Shown: piece by piece, positions 6,415 to 11,863 of the stretch | Layout: the number at the start of each line of letters is the position of its first letter | How positions within the stretch are numbered: the stretch's first letter is position 1 | Origin: JAULUH01 sp032111745 | GTDB taxonomy: Bacteria > Chloroflexota > Anaerolineae > JAAEKA01 | Reading direction: 5' to 3' | Assembly: GCA_032111745.1 (NCBI GenBank) | Contig: JAULUH010000417.1 | Location: 1 to 11,863, forward strand | Length of the DNA: 11,863 nucleotides | Made by a program: the position numbers and the translations under genes | The notes under the pieces: generated by a model | What the model saw: only the letters and a program-made list of their open reading frames with translations | Databases searched by the model: none | Told to the model about the DNA's origin: nothing

Positions 6415-7437
6415 TCAAATCGCCGTCGCCGTGCTGTCCAGCAGCAAGCGCTCCATGGTGTCCACACCGTCGGACAGCGTGGCGCCCAGGTAGGTGCCGG
6501 GCATGGCGGCGATCAGCTCCGGCCGGCTGTTGAACGCCGCGCCACCGTAGGCCAGCACCGGCCGGCCCAGGTAGTTTACCTCAGGCAGCCAATGCGCAAT
6601 CTCCACCAGCTGCAGCGCCGGCTTCTCGGTCATGGCCACCAACACCACTGCGGGCGGCGCCATGTCGCGCACGAAGCGGGCCAGGTCGGACAGCGGCACC
6701 GATTGGCCCAGGTAGGCCACCGGCCAGCGCCGCCGCCGCAATAGCACCCCCAACATCAACAGGCTGACCTCGTGCCATTCGTCCGGGGCACAGGCCAGCA
6801 CCACCGGTCGCACCTGGTGCACAGGCGGGCCGGACACCGACCACATCATCAGCCGCTGGCGGATGAACTGGGAGGCCAGATGCTCCGTGGCCACGTTGAT
6901 GCGACCCTGCACCCACCCCTCGCCAATGCTCACCAGCGAGGGGCGGATCACATCCAGGATCAAGTTCTCCATGGAAATGACCGCCAGCGCTTCCCCCAGT
7001 AACTGGTCGGCGCTGTTGAGGTCGTGGGCCACCAGCGCGCTGGTCAGGCGCTGCTGGAACACGTGCATCGGCGACCCCTCGCTCACCGCCGGCTGTATCA
7101 CCGGCGCTGGCGCGATCGGCGCCATCTCGGTCAGCCGGCCGGCGCGCTCGCGGCTGCGCAACGCCCGGATGGCCTGCGACGTCTGCATCCCCTCGTCAAT
7201 GTTCGCCTTCACCCAGCGCAGGCGCACCAGCTCCTGCTCCGCGTACAGGCGATGGCCACCCGCGGTGCGCGTGGCCCTGGGGAACTTGTAGCGCCGCTCC
7301 CATACCCGCAGCGTTGCCACCGGGATGCCCGTCATGCGCGAGACGACGCCGATGTTGTAGATCGGCTCCTCGCTGCCCGTCCAGCCGTTTGCGCGTGTTT
7401 CCATTCGGACGTCTCGTACTTCCACTGGAATGTTCAT
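6415..7437 (-). CDS. MerR-family repressor with cobalamin-binding domain, CarH/LitR-like photoreceptor
   Basis: 340 residues. The MerR DNA-binding domain is at about 26-95 (YNIGVVSRMTGIPVATLRVWERRY, then AGGHRLYAEQELVRLRWV). A linker follows, then a helical cap domain (about 122-200) and a Rossmann-type B12-binding domain (about 208-335). The cap carries W175 and E185-H186 (W-x9-E-H). The Rossmann part carries H222 in PDEWHEV, the position of the lower axial cobalt ligand. Family knowledge: Thermus CarH has W131, E141, H142 and H177 with nearly the same spacing. It binds adenosylcobalamin, is a DNA-binding tetramer in the dark, and falls apart in light, releasing carotenoid genes. ATG 7437 is chosen because GAGG lies 7 bases upstream; the frame continues to 7554 without a ribosome site. 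It is divergent from the epimerase/SRPBCC/desaturase operon, which it probably represses, along with itself. Light sensing is inferred from the intact motifs. Confidence 0.92.
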   Translation of the reverse strand: MNIPVEVRDVRMETRANGWTGSEEPIYNIGVVSRMTGIPVATLRVWERRYKFPRATRTAGGHRLYAEQELVRLRWVKANIDEGMQTSQAIRALRSRERAGRLTEMAPIAPAPVIQPAVSEGSPMHVFQQRLTSALVAHDLNSADQLLGEALAVISMENLILDVIRPSLVSIGEGWVQGRINVATEHLASQFIRQRLMMWSVSGPPVHQVRPVVLACAPDEWHEVSLLMLGVLLRRRRWPVAYLGQSVPLSDLARFVRDMAPPAVVLVAMTEKPALQLVEIAHWLPEVNYLGRPVLAYGGAAFNSRPELIAAMPGTYLGATLSDGVDTMERLLLDSTATAI

Positions 7438-7489
7438 CTGTCTGCCTCTATCAGCTGATAATGGCCTGCTCTTTCCGTCTCTGTATGTT

Positions 7490-7518
7490 ATGCTATCATG
7501 CGGTGCGGGTTTTGTCAA
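7490..7518 (-). promoter_or_regulatory. Sigma-70 promoter of the MerR-B12 gene
   Basis: On the - strand TTGACA (7518-7513), 17-base spacer, TAGCAT (7495-7490). The -35 is perfect and the -10 matches at 4 of 6. The start site would be near 7483, with about 45 bases of leader to ATG 7437. It is back to back with the + strand promoter; the two -35 boxes are 29 bases apart. Confidence 0.75.
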
Positions 7519-7521
7519 GTT

Positions 7522-7554
7522 TACCTGAACAGATTGTAGGCGAAATCTTGACAC
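7522..7554 (+). promoter_or_regulatory. Candidate CarH operator: three 11-bp direct-repeat units over the -35 box
   Basis: Three consecutive 11-bp windows, 7522-7532, 7533-7543 and 7544-7554. The first (TACCTGAACAG) and third (AATCTTGACAC) both fit nAnnTnnACAn, which I recall as the MerR-B12/CarH half-site. The middle one keeps only the T. The third unit contains the -35 TTGACA of the epimerase promoter. Caution: any TTGACA already supplies TnnACA, so the third match is partly forced; the informative part is the upstream unit at exactly 22 bases. Confidence 0.45.
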
Positions 7555-7576
7555 ACCGGCGACCCTGTGCTAAAAT
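7548..7576 (+). promoter_or_regulatory. Consensus sigma-70 promoter of the epimerase-SRPBCC-desaturase operon
   Basis: TTGACA (7548-7553), 17 bases, TAAAAT (7571-7576). This is the best promoter in the window. The start site would be near 7583, leaving a leader of about 108 bases before ATG 7692. Such a strong promoter fits a gene set held off by a repressor. Confidence 0.85.
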
Positions 7577-7589
7577 CTGTCCAGACAGA
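7576..7589. promoter_or_regulatory. Palindrome over the -10/start site (TCTGTC-CA-GACAGA)
   Basis: A perfect 6-bp inverted repeat with a 2-base centre, overlapping the last base of the -10 box and the predicted start site. TCTGT/ACAGA half-sites also occur at 7480-7484 (just downstream of the MerR promoter's -10) and 7529-7533. The location is ideal for a repressor; which protein binds is not known. Confidence 0.4.
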
Positions 7590-7592
7590 ACT

Positions 7593-7665
7593 GCCCGGGT
7601 AACGCTGCACCCCCCATGTAGATAGCGGCCCCGGGCGCAGGCAAAGACTGGAGACCTGCCTGGCG
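7593..7665 (+). other. Structured leader RNA segment before the epimerase gene
   Basis: The predicted 108-base leader contains two possible stems: GCCCGGG (7593-7599) with CCCGGGC (7630-7636), and CGCAGGC (7636-7642) with GCCTGGCG (7658-7665, one bulged G). The second ends 13 bases before the AGGAG at 7679-7683. I do not recognise a known riboswitch; no B12-box is seen. Confidence 0.3.
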
Positions 7666-7691
7666 TTTCGGTGGCAAAAGGAGAGCGTACC

Positions 7692-8603
7692 ATGCGTGTG
7701 ATTATCACTGGCGGCACCGGGCTGATTGGCCGCCCCCTGGCGGCCAGCCTGGCCCGGGACGGCCATGAGGTGATTGTTCTGAGCCGCAACCCGGCGGCAA
7801 CTACCGGCATCCCCAAGGGAGCCCAGGTGGTGGCGTGGGATGGCAGCTCGGCCCAGGGTTGGGGACACCTGGCCGATGGCGCCGGCGGCATCGTCAACCT
7901 GGCCGGTGCCAGCCTGGCCGAGGGTCGCTGGACCGCGGACCGCAAGGCCGAGATCGTCGACAGCCGCGTCAACGCCGGGCAGGCCGTGGTGGAGGCCATC
8001 ACCGCGGCCAGGGATAAGCCTGCCGTGCTGATCCAATCCTCCGCCGTGGGCTACTATGGCCCCCGCGGCACCGAGATCATCGCCGAGGATGCCCCTCCCG
8101 GGAAGGACTTCGCCGCCGAGGTCTGCGTGCGCTGGGAGGATTCCACGAAGGCCGTCGAGGCCCTGGGCGTGCGCCGTGCCATCATCCGCACCGGCATCGT
8201 GTTGAGCGCCGAGGGCGGCGCCCTGCCCCGCATGCTGCTCCCTTATAAGTTCTTCGCCGGCGGCAAGATCGGCAGCGGCACCCAGGGCTTCCCCTGGATC
8301 CACATGGACGACGAGGTGGGCGCCATTCGCTTCCTGATCGACAATCCGCAGGCCAATGGCCCCTTCAACCTTACCGCGCCCAACCCGCCCACCAATGCCG
8401 AGTTCACCCAGGCCGTGGGCAAGGCCATGGGCCGCCCGGCGGCCATTCCTGCGCCCTCCTTTGCCATGAAGATGGCCTTCGGCGAGATGTCCACGGTGCT
8501 CCTGGAGGGCCAGCGCGCGGCCCCCAAGAAGCTGCTGGCCCTGGGCTATAAGTTCCGCTTCACCGACCCGGTGGCGGCGCTGCGCGATGTGCTCAAGAAA
8601 TGA
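7692..8603 (+). CDS. TIGR01777-family NAD(P)-dependent epimerase/SDR-like protein (YfcH family, DUF1731 C-terminus)
   Basis: 303 residues, normal for the family. The Rossmann motif GGTGLIG (7-13) lies at the N-terminus. SSAVGYYG (116-123) and NLAGASLAEGRW (69-80) are family hallmarks, as is the tail MSTVLLEGQRAAPKKLLALGYKF with DPVAALRDVL (DUF1731, about 266-300). ATG 7692 is preceded by AGGAG with 8 bases of spacing; the frame extends a little upstream, without support. Family knowledge: extended-SDR fold, nucleotide cofactor, substrate unknown; an old 'cell-division inhibitor SulA' label is unreliable. It is the first gene behind the strong promoter at 7548-7576 and divergent from the MerR-B12 gene. 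Its stop overlaps the next start (ATGA, 8600-8603), so the two are translationally coupled. A light-induced redox step on a membrane lipid or pigment is inference. Confidence 0.92.
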   Translation: MRVIITGGTGLIGRPLAASLARDGHEVIVLSRNPAATTGIPKGAQVVAWDGSSAQGWGHLADGAGGIVNLAGASLAEGRWTADRKAEIVDSRVNAGQAVVEAITAARDKPAVLIQSSAVGYYGPRGTEIIAEDAPPGKDFAAEVCVRWEDSTKAVEALGVRRAIIRTGIVLSAEGGALPRMLLPYKFFAGGKIGSGTQGFPWIHMDDEVGAIRFLIDNPQANGPFNLTAPNPPTNAEFTQAVGKAMGRPAAIPAPSFAMKMAFGEMSTVLLEGQRAAPKKLLALGYKFRFTDPVAALRDVLKK

Positions 8604-9343
8604 TCTACAAACACACCTTCCAGGTTGCGGCCCCCCTGCCGGACGTGGCCGGCTTCCACAGCCGCTCGTCCAGCATGGCGGCCATCACACCCCCTCCCAT
8701 CATCGTGCGCGTGCACCAGGCCCCACCCGTGCTCGCCGACGGCGACGAGATGGACTTCACCCTGTGGCTCGGCCCCCTGCCCCTGCGCTGGCTGGCGCGC
8801 ATCGAGGACGTCACCCCCACCGGCTTTGTGGACCGCCAGCTGCGCGGCCCCATGGGCCACTGGGTGCACCGCCACAGCTTCGTCCCGGCCACCGCCACCA
8901 CCACCACCGTGGTGGACGAGGTGGACGTGGGGCTGCGCCCCCATTTGATCTGGGGCCCCGTCGGCCTCGGCATGGCGCTGGGCCTGCCCGTGCTCTTCGC
9001 CTACCGCGGCTGGAAGACCAGGTGGCTGCTGCAGCGCACCGGCAGAGCCCCGCGGCCAGGCGCTGAGCAGGCAGATGCCGCCACCGTCGCCCCGGCCACC
9101 GCACTGCCGGGCGCTGAGCAGGCAGATGCCGCCACCGTCGCCCCGGCCACCGCACTGCCGGGCGCTGAGCCGCCGGGCGTCGCCACCACCCCAGCCGCCG
9201 CGCGTCCCCACGTCTCCTCCCTGGCCCTCATCGGCAAGGCCGCTTCGCTGGTGGCCCTGGCCGGCGCCGCCGCCGTGATTGGGCTGGCGCGCCGGCGCCG
9301 CTCGCGTCCAATCCCGCCGCCCGGGACGGCACCCGGCCCATGA
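8600..9343 (+). CDS. SRPBCC/START-like ligand-binding protein with C-terminal membrane anchor
   Basis: 247 residues. Residues 1 to about 145 resemble an SRPBCC (polyketide cyclase/START) fold, with the typical segment GFVDRQLRGPMGHWVHRHSF (75-94) and alternating beta-rich stretches. A low-complexity Ala/Pro linker (about 150-203) holds a duplicated 17-residue unit. A hydrophobic helix (about 206-230) ends in RRRRSR, as in a C-terminal membrane anchor with a cytosolic tail. Start ATG 8600 overlaps the epimerase stop (ATGA), and its own TGA overlaps the desaturase ATG (9340-9343), so it is the coupled middle gene. Family knowledge: SRPBCC domains bind hydrophobic ligands, and similar domains are found fused to TIGR01777 epimerases. 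Holding a lipid or isoprenoid substrate at the membrane is inference. The SRPBCC call rests on motif pattern only. Confidence 0.75.
   Translation: MIYKHTFQVAAPLPDVAGFHSRSSSMAAITPPPIIVRVHQAPPVLADGDEMDFTLWLGPLPLRWLARIEDVTPTGFVDRQLRGPMGHWVHRHSFVPATATTTTVVDEVDVGLRPHLIWGPVGLGMALGLPVLFAYRGWKTRWLLQRTGRAPRPGAEQADAATVAPATALPGAEQADAATVAPATALPGAEPPGVATTPAAARPHVSSLALIGKAASLVALAGAAAVIGLARRRRSRPIPPPGTAPGP
9059..9170 (+). repeat. 51-bp tandem duplication inside the SRPBCC gene
   Basis: Bases 9059-9109 are repeated exactly at 9110-9160, and a third copy starts at 9161-9170 (GGCGCTGAGC) before diverging. It encodes two copies of the 17-residue unit PGAEQADAATVAPATAL (phase approximate) plus PGAE. The two copies are identical even at silent positions, so the duplication is recent or kept uniform. 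Confidence 0.95.
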
Positions 9344-10893
9344 GCACCCCAGGCCGCCGGGTCGCCGTGATCGGCGCCGGCGCCGGCGGCCTCAGTGCCG
9401 CTGCCGTCCTGGCGCGGGCCGGGCTGGACGTCACGGTGCTGGAGGCCCACGTCTACCCCGGTGGCTGCGCCGGCACCTTCTACCACCAGGGCTACCGCTT
9501 CGAGGCCGGCGCCACCCTGGCCGGCGGCTTCTACCCCGGCGGCCCCATGGACCTGGTGGCCCGGGCCGCCGGCATCGACACCTGGCCCACCCACCCCGCG
9601 GACCCGGCCATGGTCGTGCACCTGCCCGACGGCAGCCAGGTCACCCGCTGGACCGGCCCCGAGCGCGCCGCCGCGCATACGGCCGCCTTCGGCCCCGGCT
9701 CCTCGCATTTCTGGGCCTGGCAGGAGCGCACCGCCGACGCCCTGTGGGACCTGGCCCTGCGCAGCCCGTCCTGGCCCCCCCAGTCCGCGGGCGAGGCCAT
9801 GCGCGTCGCCGGCCACGGCCTGGCCTGGCTGGGGGACGACCTGCGCCAGCGCCTCAGCCCCGGCCTGCTGGCCGACGCCTTCCGGCCCGTGGCGGCCCAC
9901 CTGGCTGGGGCCCCGGACCGCCTGCGCCTCTTCGTGGACGGCCAGCTGCTCATCGCGGCCCAGGCCACCTCGGCCCATGCCAACGCGCTCTACGGCGCTG
10001 CGGCCCTGGACCTGCCCCGCCGCGGCGTGGTGCACCTGGCCGGCGGCATCGGCGCCATCGCCGAGCACCTGGCCCAGGCCGTGCAGGACAACGGCGGCCA
10101 GGTGCGCTACCGCCAGGAGGTGGTGCGGGTCGTGCCGCAGCCTGGCCATGGCTACCGCATCGAGACCAAGCGCGGAGAGGCCTTCGCTGCCGACGTGGTG
10201 CTGGCCAACCTGCCCCCCTGGAACATAGCCCGCCTCTTGGGCGACCACGCCCCCCCGCGCTTGCGCCGGCTGCCCCTCCGGCCGCGCGACGGCTGGGGCG
10301 CCTTCATGATCTACGTGGGCCTGGACGGCTCGGCCGTGCCTGCCGATCTCCCGCTGCACCACCAGGTGATCGCCCGGGAGCCCCTGGCCGAGGGCAACAC
10401 CGTCTTCCTGTCCTTAAGTCCCGCCTGGGACGCCGGCCGCAGCCCCGCCGGGCACCGTGCTCTCACCATCAGCACCCACACCGCCCTCGACGGCTGGTGG
10501 GACCTGTTCCAGGCCGACCGGGACGCCTATGAGCGGCGCAAGGAGGCCTACGTCGAGCGCATGCTGGCGGCCGCCGAGATCGCCCTGCCCGGCCTGCGCG
10601 CCGCTGCGGCCCTCATCCTACCCGGCACCCCCGTCACCTTCCAGCGCTTCACCCGCCGTGACTGGGGCTGGGTGGGCGGCTTCCCGCAGACCAGCCTGTT
10701 CCGCGCCTGGGGCCCGCGCCTGGCGCCCAACCTGTGGATGGTCGGCGACAGCATCTTCCCCGGCCAGTCCACCGCCGCCGTCGCCCTGGGCGGCCTGCGC
10801 GTTGCCCGCACCGTGCTGGCCGGCCTGCCCGCCGAGATGGCGGCGCCCGCCCCGGCGGTACCCCCATCCGTTCCGGTGTATTCCGACGCCTAG
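9340..10893 (+). CDS. CrtI-family FAD-dependent carotenoid desaturase/oxidoreductase
   Basis: 517 residues, within the CrtI/CrtD/CRTISO range. The N-terminal FAD-binding motif is RVAVIGAGAGGLSAAAVLARAG with an acidic end (TVLEAH), followed by PGGCAGTFYHQGYRFEAGA, as in phytoene-desaturase-like enzymes. The C-terminal signature is NLWMVGDSIFPGQSTAAVALGG (about 464-485), where FAD is held. A Pro/Ala tail of about 20 residues follows. Start ATG 9340 overlaps the stop of the SRPBCC gene (ATGA). Family knowledge: members desaturate, saturate or isomerise long polyenes such as phytoene, neurosporene, carotenes or retinol. The exact substrate cannot be read, and no crtB or crtE is in view. Placement in an operon facing a CarH-like regulator supports a carotenoid role. 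It has no own promoter and is the last gene of the operon. Confidence 0.87.
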   Translation: MSTPGRRVAVIGAGAGGLSAAAVLARAGLDVTVLEAHVYPGGCAGTFYHQGYRFEAGATLAGGFYPGGPMDLVARAAGIDTWPTHPADPAMVVHLPDGSQVTRWTGPERAAAHTAAFGPGSSHFWAWQERTADALWDLALRSPSWPPQSAGEAMRVAGHGLAWLGDDLRQRLSPGLLADAFRPVAAHLAGAPDRLRLFVDGQLLIAAQATSAHANALYGAAALDLPRRGVVHLAGGIGAIAEHLAQAVQDNGGQVRYRQEVVRVVPQPGHGYRIETKRGEAFAADVVLANLPPWNIARLLGDHAPPRLRRLPLRPRDGWGAFMIYVGLDGSAVPADLPLHHQVIAREPLAEGNTVFLSLSPAWDAGRSPAGHRALTISTHTALDGWWDLFQADRDAYERRKEAYVERMLAAAEIALPGLRAAAALILPGTPVTFQRFTRRDWGWVGGFPQTSLFRAWGPRLAPNLWMVGDSIFPGQSTAAVALGGLRVARTVLAGLPAEMAAPAPAVPPSVPVYSDA

Positions 10894-10907
10894 GAGCGAG
10901 CACCAGG

Positions 10908-10946
10908 GGGCGGGGCTCCGTCCTTTACAGGATGATATCCCCGCCC
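10908..10946 (+). other. Long-loop hairpin between desaturase and lactate dehydrogenase genes
   Basis: GGGCGGGG (10908-10915) and CCCCGCCC (10939-10946) are perfect 8-bp arms with a 23-base loop that contains a smaller TCCT/AGGA stem (10921-10932). No T-run follows, so this is not a standard terminator. The right arm ends next to the AGGAAGG ribosome site of the next gene (10947-10953), so folding could mask or expose it. Confidence 0.4.
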
Positions 10947-10963
10947 AGGAAGGATACCACCCC

Positions 10964-11863
10964 ATGAAAATCGGCATTGTCGGAAGCGGCATGGTCGGCA
11001 GCGCGGCGGCCAACGCCATGGTGCTGCGCGGGGTCGGCCGCGAGATCGTCCTGGTGGACCTGAACGCCAAGCGCGCGCAGGCCGAGGCCGACGACATCCT
11101 GCACGCTGCGCCTTTTTCCCATCCCATCGACGTGCGCGCCGGCGATTACGCCGACCTGGCCGGCAGCCGGGTCGTGGTCATCACCGCGGGCGTGGCGCAA
11201 CGGCCGGATGAGACCCGCCTGCAGCTCCTCAGCCGCAACGCGGGCGTCTTTCACCAGATCATTCCCCAGGTCCTCGCTCATGCGCCCCACGCCGTGCTGC
11301 TGATCGCCACCAACCCGGTGGACGTTATGACCCACCTGGCGGCCCACTACGCCGCCGAGTTCGGCGTGCCGTCCCATCGCGTGGTGGGCTCCGGCACCGC
11401 CCTGGACACGGCGCGCTTTCGCGCCATCCTGGGGCGCACCCTGCAGGTGGACTCCCGCCACGTCCACGGCTACGTGCTGGGCGAACACGGCGACTCGGAG
11501 GTGTTGGCCTGGTCCGGCGTGACCGTGGGCAACGTGCCCCTGGACCAGTTCGCCCACCAGCAGGGGATCGACCTGGGCGAGGATGTGCGGGAGGAGATCG
11601 ACCACAGCGTGCGCCGCGCCGCCTATCACATCATCGAGGGCAAGGGCGCCACCTGGTACGGCATCGGCATGGCCCTGGCCCACATCACCAGCGTCATCGT
11701 GCGCGACCAGCGCTCGGTGCTCACCGTCTGCACGCCTATGGAAGAGTTCCGTGGTATCAAGGACGTCACCCTGTCCGTGCCCCAAATCGTCGGCGGCGAT
11801 GGCGTCCTGTCCACCCTCTTCAACCCCCTGTCCGACGACGAGATGGCTGACCTGGAAGCCAGC
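10964..11863 (+). CDS. ldh: L-lactate dehydrogenase (NAD-dependent), 3' end outside window
   Basis: 300 codons open to the window edge without a stop; the family is about 310 residues, so only the last few are missing. It reduces pyruvate to L-lactate with NADH in the cytosol. The N-terminal Rossmann motif is GIVGSGMVGSAAA. The active-site loop AGVAQRPDETR carries Q79 (the lactate-dehydrogenase residue; malate dehydrogenases have Arg there) and R85. D148 and R151 lie in TALDTARFR, and catalytic H175 is in VLGEHGDSEV. GKGATWYGIG matches the substrate-pocket Thr segment. Start ATG 10964 has AGGAAGG 10 bases upstream. It lies 70 bases after the desaturase on the same strand. It may be read through from the light operon or have its own promoter; none is clear. 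It is metabolically unrelated to its neighbours as far as can be seen. Confidence 0.93.
   Translation, partial: MKIGIVGSGMVGSAAANAMVLRGVGREIVLVDLNAKRAQAEADDILHAAPFSHPIDVRAGDYADLAGSRVVVITAGVAQRPDETRLQLLSRNAGVFHQIIPQVLAHAPHAVLLIATNPVDVMTHLAAHYAAEFGVPSHRVVGSGTALDTARFRAILGRTLQVDSRHVHGYVLGEHGDSEVLAWSGVTVGNVPLDQFAHQQGIDLGEDVREEIDHSVRRAAYHIIEGKGATWYGIGMALAHITSVIVRDQRSVLTVCTPMEEFRGIKDVTLSVPQIVGGDGVLSTLFNPLSDDEMADLEAS

Noticed and set aside
6048..6467. - strand frame through the 18-bp repeats giving PPTLTL repeats
   Set aside because: The frame stays open because the repeat length is a multiple of three. It has no ribosome site and it contains a terminator and repeat arms.
5707..6744. 345-codon + strand frame spanning regulator, repeats and MerR gene
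   Set aside because: It is antisense to two real genes and crosses a promoter and a terminator.
7438..7691. Cobalamin riboswitch between the divergent genes
   Set aside because: No B12-box or conserved core was seen; B12 dependence is better explained by the MerR-B12 protein.
9001..10362. 453-codon open frame on the - strand opposite the desaturase
   Set aside because: It is antisense to a gene with clear FAD motifs. The translation is Gly/Ala/His/Gln-rich with no domain, as expected from the GC-rich complement.
9279..10532. 417-codon + strand frame inside the desaturase
   Set aside because: Arg/Pro/Gly low-complexity translation in a shifted frame of a well-supported gene.
10964..11863. 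Malate dehydrogenase instead of lactate dehydrogenase
   Set aside because: The specificity position in AGVAQRPDETR is Gln, as in lactate dehydrogenases; malate enzymes have Arg there.

Overview
This is a GC-rich bacterial window with tightly packed genes. Its content points to a Chloroflexota (Anaerolineae-like) organism: a Bat-operon TPR remnant, several NarL/DesK-type and OmpR-type two-component pairs, a TIGR01777 epimerase, a MerR-B12 regulator, a CrtI-family oxidoreductase and an L-lactate dehydrogenase. The phylum is inferred from gene content and style, because no marker gene is present.

Left part (1-3060): the C-terminal end of a BatE-like TPR membrane protein is followed by an OmpR-type response regulator and its membrane histidine kinase (504-2610, + strand). 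The regulator has a TACAAT box so close to its ATG that the mRNA may be leaderless. Converging on the kinase, and overlapping its last 8 bases, is a stand-alone receiver-domain protein on the - strand.

Middle part (3028-6113, - strand): a NarL-type regulator and a large dCACHE-HAMP-GAF-HisKA_3 histidine kinase form an operon. It has a good promoter (TTGCCG-17-TACAAT, 6085-6113) and a double-hairpin terminator (3028-3082). Upstream lies an unusual 219-bp element (6119-6337). Its perfect 26-bp inverted repeats enclose six tandem 18-bp repeats and a Rho-independent terminator that serves the next gene.

Right part (6276-10893), the most interesting region: a CarH/LitR-like adenosylcobalamin photoreceptor-repressor (- strand) retains the W-x9-E-H and HE cobalamin-pocket residues. 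It is divergent from a translationally coupled three-gene operon (+ strand, ATGA overlaps): a TIGR01777 epimerase, an SRPBCC-like protein with a 51-bp internal duplication and a C-terminal membrane anchor, and a CrtI-like FAD desaturase/oxidoreductase. Both divergent promoters have consensus TTGACA -35 boxes with 17-bp spacers. The 254-bp intergenic region holds an 11-bp-periodic set of CarH-type half-sites over the -35 and a palindrome over the -10/start site. I infer a light-switched operon: in the dark the AdoCbl-bound repressor occupies the promoter, and in light it releases.

The window ends in an L-lactate dehydrogenase (10964 to the edge, about 10 residues short), which has its own Shine-Dalgarno and a hairpin in its leader.
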